Shown here: positions 44,263-53,077 of the stretch, one piece after another | How the letters are laid out: every line of letters begins with the position of its first letter | Position numbering within the stretch: position 1 is the first letter of the stretch | From: an uncultured Alphaproteobacteria bacterium | Lineage (GTDB): Bacteria > Pseudomonadota > Alphaproteobacteria > RF32 > CAG-239 | Assembly (NCBI GenBank): GCA_944391395.1 | Contig: CALXTI010000001.1 | Location: 1-64,000 of the forward strand | DNA length: 64,000 bases | Reading direction: 5' to 3' | The notes under the pieces: model-generated | The model's input: the letters and a program-made list of their open reading frames with translations, nothing else | Told to the model about the DNA's origin: nothing | Database searches by the model: none | Made by a program: the position numbers and the translations under genes

Positions 44263-45456
44263 ATGGAAAAAATCGTTAAATATATTAAAAACCGGCAACG
44301 TTTTGTAATTTATGCCATTCTTGTTTTGCTGGCGGGATTTTTTATCTGGCGGCATTATCACAAGGGTGATGAAATTTCGTATATCACCGATACGGTGCGG
44401 CGGCAAGATGTGGAAAAAGTAGTCAATGCCGCGGGCGAAGTGCGGGCGATGGAGTTGGTAACCGTCGGTGCTCAAGTGTCCGGAAAAATTGAGAAACTCT
44501 ATGTATCCGTGGGACAAGAAGTTAAAGAAGGGGATTTGATTGCCGAAATTGATTCAACCACGCAGCAAAACGAAGTTGATATTAACAACGCCAAGCTCAA
44601 AAGTTATCAGGCGCAGTTAGAGGCAGCCGAAACTTCTCTTAAAATCGCTAAAAAGCAGTATGACCGCGCGCAGTCTTTGAAAAAACAAAATGCCATCTCG
44701 GAAGAGGATTTGGAAAATGCCGAAGATGTTTATAAAACGGCAAAATCAACTGTTACGCAGCTGGAATCCAGCATTAAAGAAACGGAAATTTCTTTAAGCA
44801 CGGCAAAGACAAACCTGGGTTACACAAAAATCACGGCGCCGCTTGACGGCACGGTGGTGTCGGTGCCGGTTAAAGTAGGGCAGACCATTAACGCCAACAT
44901 GAATACGCCGACCATCGTGCAAGTGGCTGATTTGAGCCATATGGAGATTTTGATTGAAATTTCGGAAGGCGATATTGTCAATATCAAACCCGGCGTGAAA
45001 GTAACGTATTCCATTTTGGCCGATCCAAGCAAAGTTTATGAAACGACCTTAAAATCCATTGACCCCGGGTTGACACTTTTAACCAACGGCGAATATACGG
45101 AAGTTGTCGGCGCCGATCAGGCCATATATTATTACGGGCGCTTGGTGGTGCCGAATGATGACGGGCATTTGCGAATCGGCATGACAACACAAAATGTTAT
45201 TTATGTGGAAGACGTGAAAGATGCATTGGTGGTGCCGTCTTTGGCGGTTAAAGGCGATACGGAAGGGCAATATGTGGAAATCCTGACCAGTAAGGGCGTG
45301 CGGCGACGCGCCATTGAAACGGGAATTTCCGACGGGTTGATTGTTGAAGTTAAAACCGGCGTTAATGAAGACGATGAGGTGATTATTGCCAAGATGTCGT
45401 CGTCGGAAATTTCGGATATGGCGTTAAATTCAAGACGCGGCCGGCGGAGATTTTAG
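44263..45456 (+). CDS. macA: MacA-like periplasmic adaptor (RND/HlyD family)
   Basis: About 397 aa. One N-terminal membrane anchor (about 11-30) then the biotinyl-lipoyl-like half LVTVGAQVSGKIEKLYVSVG, a coiled-coil hairpin (about 110-175) and LGYTKITAPLDGTVVSVPV, then beta-barrel domains. ATG at 44263 is preferred over 44257 because AGAGA sits at a better distance. Bridges an inner-membrane MacB-type pump to an outer-membrane TolC-like protein; the next two genes encode both. Confidence 0.9.
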   Translation: MEKIVKYIKNRQRFVIYAILVLLAGFFIWRHYHKGDEISYITDTVRRQDVEKVVNAAGEVRAMELVTVGAQVSGKIEKLYVSVGQEVKEGDLIAEIDSTTQQNEVDINNAKLKSYQAQLEAAETSLKIAKKQYDRAQSLKKQNAISEEDLENAEDVYKTAKSTVTQLESSIKETEISLSTAKTNLGYTKITAPLDGTVVSVPVKVGQTINANMNTPTIVQVADLSHMEILIEISEGDIVNIKPGVKVTYSILADPSKVYETTLKSIDPGLTLLTNGEYTEVVGADQAIYYYGRLVVPNDDGHLRIGMTTQNVIYVEDVKDALVVPSLAVKGDTEGQYVEILTSKGVRRRAIETGISDGLIVEVKTGVNEDDEVIIAKMSSSEISDMALNSRRGRRRF

Positions 45457-45458
45457 CC

Positions 45459-47399
45459 ATGAACATCATTGAGTTCAAGAAAATCAATAAGTTTTTCGGA
45501 CATGGGAGCAATAAGGTTCATGTCTTGAAAGATATTGATTTGACGATTGAAAAAGGCGATTTTGTGGCGATTATCGGTCAGTCCGGTTCGGGCAAATCCA
45601 CAATGATGAACATTTTGGGGTGTCTTGACGTGCCAACCTCCGGTTCGTATAAAATCAACGGCGTGGAAGTCGGCAAAATGGGAAAAGACGAACTGGCGGA
45701 TTTGCGCTGCAAGACGTTCGGTTTTATTTTTCAGCGTTATAATTTGCTTTCTAATCTGCAAGCACGGGAAAACGCCGCGTTGCCGGCGGTGTATTTGGGT
45801 CTTGATGCCGAAAGCCGCAATGTTCGTGCCGACCAGCTGCTTAAAAATCTGGAGTTGGGCAACAAACTTAAAAACAAACCGCATGAGCTTTCGGGCGGTC
45901 AGCAGCAGCGCGTGAGTATTGCCAGAGCTTTAATGAACGGCGGCGAGGTGATTTTGGCTGACGAACCGACCGGCGCTTTGGATTCTAAGAGTGGCGAACG
46001 GGTGATGGAAATTATTAAGGATTTACACCATAAAGGCCACACGGTTATTTTGGTGACGCATGACAGCCATATTGCCTCGCAAGCGAGCCGGATTATTGAG
46101 ATTAAAGACGGCGAAATTGTGGCGGATACACGCAAATCAGATAAAATTTATCCGGAAAGCGAAAAACCGGAAACGGTCAAGAAAAATCGTTTTGACATAT
46201 TGCGTTATCGGTTTCTAGAATCGCTTAATATGTCTATTCATGCCATATTATCCAACAAAATGCGTTCGCTTTTGACCATGCTCGGCATTATTATCGGTAT
46301 CGCTTCGGTGGTGTCGGTGGTGGCTTTGGGCAATGCTTCGCAAGCCAAAATTATGGAACAAATCAACGCTATGGGCACCAACACGATTGATATTTGGCCA
46401 GGCACGGGTTTCGGCGACCGTCGGGCGGGGCGGGTGAAAACTTTGAAAGTGAGCGATGCCGAACATTTATCAAAATTGCGTTTTATTGACAAGGCAACGC
46501 CGAATGTTTCCGTTAACGGGAGCTTGGTTTATGCCAATTATTCTCTGACAGCCAGAATGACCGGTGTCGGTTCGCAATATTTTGACGTGAAGGGGCGTAA
46601 AATTGCCCAGGGGCGGATTTTCAGCGATGAAGAAGTGGACAAAATTGCTTCGGTGGTGGTGATTGACGACAATACCCGCAAGGAAATTTTTGCCAATAAC
46701 CCCAATCCAATCGGCGAGATTATTATTTTTAACAAAAAGCCGTTAAAGGTTATCGGCATTACCGAAAAGGACAATAATCCGGGACCGATGTCGGAAACGA
46801 TGAATTTGTGGACGCCGTACACGACGGCAATGTATAAAATCAACGGCACAAACGATATTAACTCCATTACGGTTAAAGTGTCGGACAACATCAATTCGCA
46901 AGTGGCGGAAACAACGATTGAAAAGATTTTGACGGCGTTGCACGGGAAAAAAGACTTTTTTATGATAAACACTGACAGTATTAAACAAACGGTTGAGAGC
47001 GCCACCAACACCATGAAATTTTTGATTGCCAGCATTGCGGTGATTTCTTTGATTGTCGGCGGTATCGGAGTGATGAATATTATGTTGGTGTCGGTAACCG
47101 AGAGAACCCGCGAAATCGGCATCCGCATGGCAATCGGCGCCAAACAGGCGGATATTTTGCAACAGTTTTTGATTGAGGCTGTGTTGATTTGCCTGGTTGG
47201 CGGCTTTTTGGGCGTTTCTTTGTCGCTGCTGGTTGGGTGGGCGTTTAACACGTTTTCGGAAGAATTCGGTATGATTTTTTCAACCGCCTCTATTATTCTG
47301 GCGTTGGTTTGTTCAACCGCTATCGGGATTATCTTTGGGTATATGCCGGCGCGCAATGCTTCCAACCTTAATCCGATTGACGCATTAGCAAGTGAGTAA
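45459..47399 (+). CDS. macB: MacB-type ABC transporter (ATPase and permease fused)
   Basis: 646 aa. N-terminal ABC ATPase: IGQSGSGKSTMMNIL (Walker A), LSGGQQQRVSIARAL (signature), ILADEPTGALDS (Walker B) and VTHD (H-loop). Then a first TM helix around 270-290, a periplasmic domain, and three C-terminal TM helices with FtsX-like VTERTREIGIRMAIGA. Starts three bases after macA stop. Exports macrolides, peptides or lipoproteins with its partners. Confidence 0.95.
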   Translation: MNIIEFKKINKFFGHGSNKVHVLKDIDLTIEKGDFVAIIGQSGSGKSTMMNILGCLDVPTSGSYKINGVEVGKMGKDELADLRCKTFGFIFQRYNLLSNLQARENAALPAVYLGLDAESRNVRADQLLKNLELGNKLKNKPHELSGGQQQRVSIARALMNGGEVILADEPTGALDSKSGERVMEIIKDLHHKGHTVILVTHDSHIASQASRIIEIKDGEIVADTRKSDKIYPESEKPETVKKNRFDILRYRFLESLNMSIHAILSNKMRSLLTMLGIIIGIASVVSVVALGNASQAKIMEQINAMGTNTIDIWPGTGFGDRRAGRVKTLKVSDAEHLSKLRFIDKATPNVSVNGSLVYANYSLTARMTGVGSQYFDVKGRKIAQGRIFSDEEVDKIASVVVIDDNTRKEIFANNPNPIGEIIIFNKKPLKVIGITEKDNNPGPMSETMNLWTPYTTAMYKINGTNDINSITVKVSDNINSQVAETTIEKILTALHGKKDFFMINTDSIKQTVESATNTMKFLIASIAVISLIVGGIGVMNIMLVSVTERTREIGIRMAIGAKQADILQQFLIEAVLICLVGGFLGVSLSLLVGWAFNTFSEEFGMIFSTASIILALVCSTAIGIIFGYMPARNASNLNPIDALASE

Positions 47400-47403
47400 G
47401 ACG

Positions 47404-48762
47404 ATGAAAATGAACCATATATCAAAATTGTTTGTTTTAGGTTTGTCGGTTGTCGCTGCCGGCTGCACGGCTTCAAAATACACCGTGCCGAATTTGCCTG
47501 ACGAGTTGGGATATACCCAAGCCATGCGGCAGGTTTACCGCGCAGATCAAAATTGGTGGAAGCAATACGACAATCCGCAATTAAATACGTTGGTGGAAAC
47601 GGCCTTAAAAAACAATCCGGATTATGTTAAGGCAGCCTTAAACATCAATAAAGAATTATATAATCTTAATTTGCAGACGCTTGACTTGTTCCCGACATTA
47701 TACGCTCGCGGCGGTGCCAATGCGCAGCGACGAATTGACACCGGCGACCATTTTTCAAGCAATTTTTCGGGCGAGCTTGGGTTGAATTATGAGCTTGACT
47801 TATACGGAAAAATCAGAAATTTACGTTCGGCGCAGGTTTTTGAATATCAGGCGACGGTTATGGATAAAGAAGCCGCGCGTTTGAGCTTGGTCAACAGCGT
47901 GGTGGATTTGTATTTTAATCTGGAATATCTTAACAATTCCATTGAAGTGAGCAAAAGCAACGTCAAAGCTTATGAGGAAATTGAGCAAATCAGCAAAGAA
48001 AAATTCAACAGCGGCAAGGTTGACCATTTGGAATATTTGCAGTCCAAACAAAGTCTGCTTTCAGAAAAGAACAATCTCTTAAATCTGGAAACGCAGTTTA
48101 AGGAAATGGAAACCAGCCTTAAGAACATCTTAAACACGCATGAGGATATTAAAATCTCTTACGGCGATATCTTAAAACAGAAAAGCCTGCCGGTAAATGT
48201 TGATGTGCCGGTGGCGGTTTTGGCCAACCGACCCGATTTGCTGGCCAGTCAAATGCGGTTGGAAGGGGCTTTTAAAACCTTGAAAGCCGAAGATAAAAAC
48301 TGGTATCCGTCCATTTCTTTGAATGGTGCGTTTAATTCAAGTTCGGACAAAGCGCGGACGACTTTTGATTTTCCGTATATTTTCGGCAGCGTTTCGCTTG
48401 ATTTGCCGTTTTTAGATTGGAACAGGGTCAAGAACAATGTCAAGATTTCGGAAACCGATTATCAAATTGCGCTGGTGGATTTTAAGGATACGCTCAATCA
48501 GGCGGTCAATGAGGTGGCGTATTATTATCTGGCATATGAGAAAGCCGCGGCGATTTTTGCCAACACCGGCGAAAACTATGAAAATTCGGCTAAAATAACG
48601 CAGTATTATCAGCAGCGTTATCAGGTCGGCAAGTCGGAATTTAAAGATTATCTGGAGGCGATTTATACGCAAAATGCCTTAAAACAAAATCTGATTTCAC
48701 AAAAATATCAGATTATTAAATATGAAAACTATGTTTACAAGGCGATGGCCGGAAAATATTAA
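47404..48762 (+). CDS. NodT/TolC-type outer-membrane efflux lipoprotein
   Basis: About 452 aa. Lipoprotein signal ending in lipobox VAAGC, then WWKQYDNPQLNTLVETALKNN near the start, as in NodT/RND outer-membrane channels. Coiled helices and the inner repeat (LSLVNSVVDLYFNLEY; DTLNQAVNEVAYYYLAYEKA) are typical. ATG at 47404 is chosen over GTG 47392. Third gene of the macAB operon. Its stop overlaps convergent truA by 4 bp. Confidence 0.92.
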   Translation: MKMNHISKLFVLGLSVVAAGCTASKYTVPNLPDELGYTQAMRQVYRADQNWWKQYDNPQLNTLVETALKNNPDYVKAALNINKELYNLNLQTLDLFPTLYARGGANAQRRIDTGDHFSSNFSGELGLNYELDLYGKIRNLRSAQVFEYQATVMDKEAARLSLVNSVVDLYFNLEYLNNSIEVSKSNVKAYEEIEQISKEKFNSGKVDHLEYLQSKQSLLSEKNNLLNLETQFKEMETSLKNILNTHEDIKISYGDILKQKSLPVNVDVPVAVLANRPDLLASQMRLEGAFKTLKAEDKNWYPSISLNGAFNSSSDKARTTFDFPYIFGSVSLDLPFLDWNRVKNNVKISETDYQIALVDFKDTLNQAVNEVAYYYLAYEKAAAIFANTGENYENSAKITQYYQQRYQVGKSEFKDYLEAIYTQNALKQNLISQKYQIIKYENYVYKAMAGKY

Positions 48763-49502
48763 TACATGATTTTGCTTAAATAAAGTCCGCAGGCGGGAGC
48801 GGTTACGCCGGCTTCGGCGCGGCGGCGGCTTTCCAAAATGGTTTTGACGTCTTCGGGGGTTAAATGGTTGTCGCCGACCATTTTTAAGGTGCCGACCATG
48901 TTGCGCACCTGATGATATAAAAACGAACGCGCCTCAACAATAAAGTCAATTTCGTCGCCATGGACTTCAATATCCAGTTTATCAAGCGTTTTTACAGGCG
49001 AAAGCGCCTGACAGCCGGCACCGCGGAAAGAGCTGAAATCATGATGGCCGAGCAGATATTTTGCTCCTTGGCGCATTTTATCGACATCAAGCGGAAAGCC
49101 CACATGCCAGACGCGGTTTTCCAACAGTACGGTGCGGGCGCGGCGGTTTAATATGCGGTAAATGTAGCCGCGGCCTTTGGCGGAAAAACGGGCGTGGAAA
49201 TCATCTGAAACAGGTTCTATATCAAGCACCGCAACCGGCGCCTGCATATCCCGCAGATGAGCGTTGAAAGCCTCGCGCATACGGAAAAGTTCCATGTTTG
49301 TGTCCAAGTCAAAATGAGCTACCTGCGCCAAAGCATGGACGCCGGCGTCGGTGCGTCCGGCGGCGAAAATATCAATGTTTTGACGGGTGAAGTTATACAG
49401 CGCGGTTTCAAGCAAGCTTTGCACACTGTTGCCTTCTTGTTGCTTTTGCCAGCCGACAAGATTGGTGCCGTCATATTCTATGGTCATTTTGTATCGGGTC
49501 AT
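48759..49502 (-). CDS. truA: tRNA pseudouridine(38-40) synthase TruA
   Basis: 247 aa. MTRYKMTIEYDGTNLVGWQ at the N-terminus and the catalytic AGRTDAGVHALAQVAHFD with the Asp in GRTD; later HDFSSFRGAGC and FLYHQVRNMVG. ATG at 49502 matches the family start; an extra 12 residues upstream are not used. Modifies the anticodon stem of many tRNAs. Confidence 0.95.
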   Translation of the reverse strand: MTRYKMTIEYDGTNLVGWQKQQEGNSVQSLLETALYNFTRQNIDIFAAGRTDAGVHALAQVAHFDLDTNMELFRMREAFNAHLRDMQAPVAVLDIEPVSDDFHARFSAKGRGYIYRILNRRARTVLLENRVWHVGFPLDVDKMRQGAKYLLGHHDFSSFRGAGCQALSPVKTLDKLDIEVHGDEIDFIVEARSFLYHQVRNMVGTLKMVGDNHLTPEDVKTILESRRRAEAGVTAPACGLYLSKIMY

Positions 49503-49617
49503 GGCATTAGCAATAACTTTTCTTTGAAAAATTTGCAACAGAAAAAAACAAAACCCGTCCGGGAGACATGCGGCAAGGGTTGTTGTTTGTACAGAATGTT
49601 TTTAAATTTGTGTTTTT

Positions 49618-50160
49618 TTAATCGGGGCGCAGGGTTTTGTGTCTGGCACGGACAATGCCGTGGAGCATGTCTTCCAGATTGTCGCAGATTTCTTCAAGCG
49701 AATCCAGACGCTGCTGTTCGGTTTTAATAGCCGTTTGCACAGCGACGATGTTGTGGATTAAAATATCATCAAGACTTTTGGAATTAACGTCTTTGATGAC
49801 ATTTAAGGCGGCCTGCATCTGCGGGGAAAATCTTTGTTCCGGAGCCGTTTGCTCCGGTTGTTTTTCTTCCGAGGGCAGGATAATATCATCAAAAAAGTAA
49901 TCCATACTGACATTGAAAGTTTTGGCAAAATCAAACAAATAAGCGGCGGACATGCGGCGGGTGCCGTTTTCAAAAGCGGCAAGCTTTTTAAGCGGAATGT
50001 TTAAACGTCCGGCCAGGTTTTTACGGGATATTTTGTTTTTTTGACGGAGTTCAAGCAGACGTTTGCCGACGATAACGTCAACGGGACCTGTCTGGAGAGG
50101 GCTGTTATTATCAGAAGATTTTGAAGAAAGTTCACGGGTCGTCCGAAAATCATCAGTCAT
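49618..50160 (-). CDS. XRE-family transcriptional regulator
   Basis: 180 aa. Helix-turn-helix from about residue 31 to 90: GKRLLELRQKNKISRKNLAGR ... IPLKKLAAFENGTRRMSAAYLFDFA. The tail is long and helical (QTAIKTEQQRLDSLEEICDN), suggesting a dimer or ligand domain. ATG at 50160. Target unknown; the divergent region leads to the ncRNA locus. Confidence 0.85.
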   Translation of the reverse strand: MTDDFRTTRELSSKSSDNNSPLQTGPVDVIVGKRLLELRQKNKISRKNLAGRLNIPLKKLAAFENGTRRMSAAYLFDFAKTFNVSMDYFFDDIILPSEEKQPEQTAPEQRFSPQMQAALNVIKDVNSKSLDDILIHNIVAVQTAIKTEQQRLDSLEEICDNLEDMLHGIVRARHKTLRPD

Positions 50161-50555
50161 GACTGAAACCTTTCACAATATCATAAAATTAAACCAAGGC
50201 GGGATAAGGCAAAAGCATGTCTGATAAAAGAACAAAACAAGCAAACGGTGTAAAACAAGAAAAAGCCGCTTGCATTGTCTGCAGGCGGACGGGTGTTAAG
50301 AAATCATCACGTATACTGACCCGGCTTATTCGTCCCCGAAGGGCTTATATCACCGACACCCGTCCGTTTAAAACGGCAAGGTTAAACCGCACCCTTTTTT
50401 ACAGCGGCGGGTGCCGGCCGGATTATACGTGGAGTGGGTTTCTTAAGCCCGCGGCGCCTGTAAACATTTTACAAACATTTACATTTGCCATATCCGTAGA
50501 GGCTATCCCTTTTTATAAAAAAAAGCAATACTTCCAACCGCGCTTTGTGAACAAT

Positions 50556-50757
50556 AAAAAATCGCCATAACAAAGGTGGCGATTGGAAGCTAGCGACACT
50601 GTACACAGTCAGCGGTGTGACATATTAATCCATGATTGGAAGTATTTTGTCACCTTCCAATCACCGTGTGATTTTCAGGCGACAAAGTAACGTTCTGTCA
50701 AACGCTGTGTAAAAGTTGAGAAGTCGCTAGACCTCGCAGGCAGAACACCTGCCTGCA
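50556..50757 (-). ncRNA. ssrS: structured RNA, 6S-like
   Basis: About 200-nt minus-strand transcript with no ORF. Outer stem arms GCTAGCGAC/GTCGCTAG (50589-50597 and 50723-50730); then ACACAG/CTGTGT, GCG/CGC and TGACA/TGTCA; and an apical 9-bp GATTGGAAG/CTTCCAATC hairpin. This makes one long interrupted rod. It has its own promoter and ends at a terminator (AATCGCCA/TGGCGATT, then T-run) at 50555-50584. Size and shape suit 6S RNA, a regulator of sigma70 RNA polymerase, but I lack sequence identity with known 6S. Could be another rod-like sRNA. Confidence 0.5.
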
Positions 50758-50763
50758 AAAGTA

Positions 50764-50791
50764 ATACTAACAGAAAAATTTAAAATGTAAA
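50764..50791 (-). promoter_or_regulatory. sigma70 promoter of the ncRNA
   Basis: On the minus strand TTTACA (50786-50791), 16-bp spacer, TAGTAT (50764-50769). Predicted start near 50757. Confidence 0.6.
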
Positions 50792-50820
50792 GAGTGGTTT
50801 TTGAGAAAAATACAAAAATA

Positions 50821-50964
50821 TCAATTTATAGTTGTGGTGTTTTCCGTAGCAAGAGAAGTAGCGGCAATCCAGGAAAAAGCACAATAACAACCAAAGCCGA
50901 AATACATTTTGCCCGGAATGAATTTGAAATAACTGTATTTATCTGTATCTTTGGTGTTTGACAT
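50821..50964 (-). pseudogene. truncated third copy of the small membrane protein family
   Basis: 47-residue frame beginning MSNTKDTDKYSYFKFIPGK, identical in start and leader (ribosome site region GGAGAAATAA) to the gene at 51448, then diverging after about residue 22 and stopping early. The membrane domain is lost. It is the downstream-most remnant of a tandem triplication. Confidence 0.65.
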
Positions 50965-50977
50965 TTATTTCTCCATT

Positions 50978-51448
50978 TTATGAGCGGGAATAATACAAGA
51001 GATTAAGCAGATAAAAGAGCAGACAAAGCGAAAAAACGAGGATAAACCCGAGCTTGGCATAAAACAGGCGCTTTTTTCGACTTTTTTCGGTTTTAGCCGA
51101 ATAGGTGAAGGCGTTTAGGCGATATTTCCAGATAAAATACATATCGCGCAGATAAAACGTCATATTTATCAGGTAAAAAGGAACTTGAACGGTATAGCTG
51201 GTTTGCTCTAAATTAAGATTGACGAAAAAATTGATTGAAAAAGCAATGACACCAGCCAAAGATAAAAGCATAATTATCCGGTTGCCAGTATAAATAAGGT
51301 AAATTAACGGGATTAAAAAGCACCAAAAACTTTCATAATGAGTTGATCTTCCTATCCAGACAGCAATACAAAGCGCACCACCGAAAATCATTTGTCCCGG
51401 GATGAATTTGAAATAACTGTATTTGTCTGTATCTTTGGTGTTTGACAT
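50978..51448 (-). CDS. four-helix membrane protein, paralog 2
   Basis: 156 aa. Begins MSNTKDTDKYSYFKFIPGQ then hydrophobic helices (about 20-35, 42-58, 60-76, 90-105 and 134-152). About 85-90% identical by eye to the 147-aa neighbour, and most of the shared section (LIYTGNRIIMLLSLAGVIAF) is identical. The same leader precedes the truncated copy. Function unknown; possibly a YgjV-like inner-membrane protein. Confidence 0.75.
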   Translation of the reverse strand: MSNTKDTDKYSYFKFIPGQMIFGGALCIAVWIGRSTHYESFWCFLIPLIYLIYTGNRIIMLLSLAGVIAFSINFFVNLNLEQTSYTVQVPFYLINMTFYLRDMYFIWKYRLNAFTYSAKTEKSRKKRLFYAKLGFILVFSLCLLFYLLNLLYYSRS

Positions 51449-51477
51449 TTATTTCTCCATTTTATAAGCAGGAATAA

Positions 51478-51921
51478 TTATAACAAAGTAATTAAATAAA
51501 AGAGCAGACAAAGCGAAAAAACGAGGATAAAACCAAGTTTGGCAAAAAATAGGCGCTTTTTCCGGCTTTTTTCGGTTTTAGCCGAATAGGTGAAAGCGTT
51601 TAAGCGATATTTCCAGATAAAATACATATCGCGCAGATAAAGCGTCATATTTATCAGGTAAAAAGGAACTTGAACGGCATAGCTGGTTTGCTCTAAATTG
51701 AGATTGACGAAAAAATTGATTGAAAAAGCAATGACACCAGCCAAAGATAAAAGCATAATTATCCGGTTGCCGGTATATATCAGGTAGATTAACGGGATTA
51801 AAAAGCACCAAAGGCTTTCATAATGAGTTTTTGCACCTATCCAGCTAGCAATGCAAATTGCGCCGCCGAAATACATTTTGCCCGGGATGAATTTGAAATA
51901 GTCGGCAAGTGTTTTGAACAT
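51478..51921 (-). CDS. four-helix membrane protein, paralog 1
   Basis: 147 aa. Begins MFKTLADYFKFIPGKMYFGG. It shares nearly the whole membrane region with the 156-aa gene, differing mainly at the N-terminus and C-terminus. It is the upstream gene in the array. Function unknown. Confidence 0.75.
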   Translation of the reverse strand: MFKTLADYFKFIPGKMYFGGAICIASWIGAKTHYESLWCFLIPLIYLIYTGNRIIMLLSLAGVIAFSINFFVNLNLEQTSYAVQVPFYLINMTLYLRDMYFIWKYRLNAFTYSAKTEKSRKKRLFFAKLGFILVFSLCLLFYLITLL

Positions 51922-52038
51922 TAAGATTATCCTTTTATCATATTGTGGTTATATTAACTAAATTTGCCGTAAAAATGTTTTATCGTCAAGGCAAAACCTC
52001 ATTTTTTTGCAAAAAGAGGCTTTGCCTTTTGCCGGCGC

Positions 52039-52500
52039 TTATTTCCAATATTTATTTAAATATTTTCTGCCGAGTTTTTGCAGAGCCGGTGCTTTTTTCC
52101 GTAATTGTTTTCTTGCTTCTATAATTTTATCAACAGTTTTGGCGCCAAGTGCTTTCCAAGTATCTAAATTTTCTAGACCGGTTTGGATGAGACTGTTTGC
52201 TTTGCCAAGGCCGGCCAGGTCGGCTTCCTGTTGCAAGCGGTTTCTTCGTTTTTGCATACTTCCGTCGAACCACCAATCATTACCTAAGCTATAAAAATTG
52301 AGGCTCATTCCATCAAGTAAACTTTCTGCACCGGAAACAATGCCGTCTAAAGTTGCTTTGCCGACATCAGTCCATTGATCGCCGGTCAGGTAAAAACCGC
52401 GGTTGTTGTATGCGTCCAAGCGTTTTTGATTTTCAGCCTGCGCCTGCAGCCGTTTTTGCAGACGATTCATTTCAGTGTTTGTCCGGTTTGTCATATTCAT
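52039..52500 (-). CDS. hypothetical protein, 153 aa
   Basis: Basic, helical, with Asn/Gln-rich start (MNMTNRTNTEMNRLQKRLQ) and a C-terminus rich in Lys. WTDVGKATLDGIVSGAESLLDGM could form an amphipathic helix. No family recognised. Not coupled to the 74-aa gene; 37 bp separate them. Possibly secreted effector-like or phage-derived, but I see no proof. Confidence 0.6.
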   Translation of the reverse strand: MNMTNRTNTEMNRLQKRLQAQAENQKRLDAYNNRGFYLTGDQWTDVGKATLDGIVSGAESLLDGMSLNFYSLGNDWWFDGSMQKRRNRLQQEADLAGLGKANSLIQTGLENLDTWKALGAKTVDKIIEARKQLRKKAPALQKLGRKYLNKYWK

Positions 52501-52536
52501 TGTAGAATTGATGCCATTGTCGGAATTTTCCTGAAA

Positions 52537-52761
52537 TCATTGCGGACGGATTTGCTGAACATATTCGTCTAAATACGGTTCTGCTTCTTCCAAAGTGTTG
52601 CCTTTTTGATATATCAGGTTTATCAGGCGTTCAATTTCCGTATCTGATAATTCATCGGCATGCGGATATTTGTATTTTAAATATCCATAATTGTAGCCAT
52701 AACGATTACGTAAGGCTTGGTCACGATGATTGTTAAGAGTTGTGTTGTCAAAAAAATTCAT
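52537..52761 (-). CDS. hypothetical protein, 74 aa
   Basis: Tyr-rich N-terminal half (NRYGYNYGYLKYKYPHADEL) then a helical, acidic tail. ATG at 52761 has AAAGGA seven bases upstream. Two terminators lie just before it, so it may be attenuated or have its own promoter. Function unknown. Confidence 0.6.
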   Translation of the reverse strand: MNFFDNTTLNNHRDQALRNRYGYNYGYLKYKYPHADELSDTEIERLINLIYQKGNTLEEAEPYLDEYVQQIRPQ

Positions 52762-52777
52762 TGATTTTTCCTTTCAT

Positions 52778-52809
52778 AAAAAAATGCCGCGGATGTTTTG
52801 TCTGCGGCA
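52778..52809 (-). terminator. terminator hairpin upstream of the 74-aa gene
   Basis: On the minus strand GCCGC ... GCGGC (plus arms 52785-52790 and 52804-52809), then a seven-T run. It lies 17 bp upstream of the start of the 74-aa gene. Confidence 0.65.
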
Positions 52810-52820
52810 AAAGTTAGAGT

Positions 52821-52854
52821 TAAAAAAACCGAAAGCCCTTAAAAGGCTTTCGGT
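52821..52854 (-). terminator. terminator hairpin, second of a pair
   Basis: ACCGAAAGCC (52828-52837) with GGCTTTCGGT (52845-52854), and a T-run on the minus strand. May end the ychF transcript. Confidence 0.7.
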
Positions 52855-52933
52855 AAAGGAAAAAAGCACATTTAGTACTTTTAATAAAAAATGATTAGTC
52901 TATTTCAATCGTTACATTTGGTGTTTCAAAACG

Positions 52934-53040
52934 AAACTTTTGCAACGATACAAAAGTTTATAACAAATTTTAAAAAAATGTAATCCCCTATTTTGTATCG
53001 TTTTGCACAGTTTTGTAACGTTTTGTATCGTTTTGTATCG
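52934..53040. repeat. 10-bp tandem repeats TTTTGTATCG and adjacent inverted repeat
   Basis: Five exact-length 10-bp units at 52991-53040: TTTTGTATCG, TTTTGCACAG, TTTTGTAACG, TTTTGTATCG, TTTTGTATCG. An inverted copy CGATACAAAA lies at 52946-52955, within AAACTTTTG/CAAAAGTTT (52934-52942 and 52951-52959). One helical turn per unit suggests an iteron-like protein-binding array. The rest of 52762-53077 holds no gene. Confidence 0.7.
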
Positions 53041-53077
53041 CCGCATGATGTTAACACCTTGAAAATCCGCAAAATTT

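Noticed and set aside
46538-47476. 312-aa frame antisense to macB
   Set aside because: Mirror of the permease codons; no independent evidence.
50217-50570. 117-aa ORF divergent from the XRE regulator
   Set aside because: Weak ribosome site, unnatural composition in the second half, and no coherent domain. It ends at the ncRNA terminator. Kept out of the feature list.
52991-53040. CRISPR array
   Set aside because: The 10-bp units are contiguous with no spacers. No CRISPR-like repeat-spacer structure was seen anywhere in the window.
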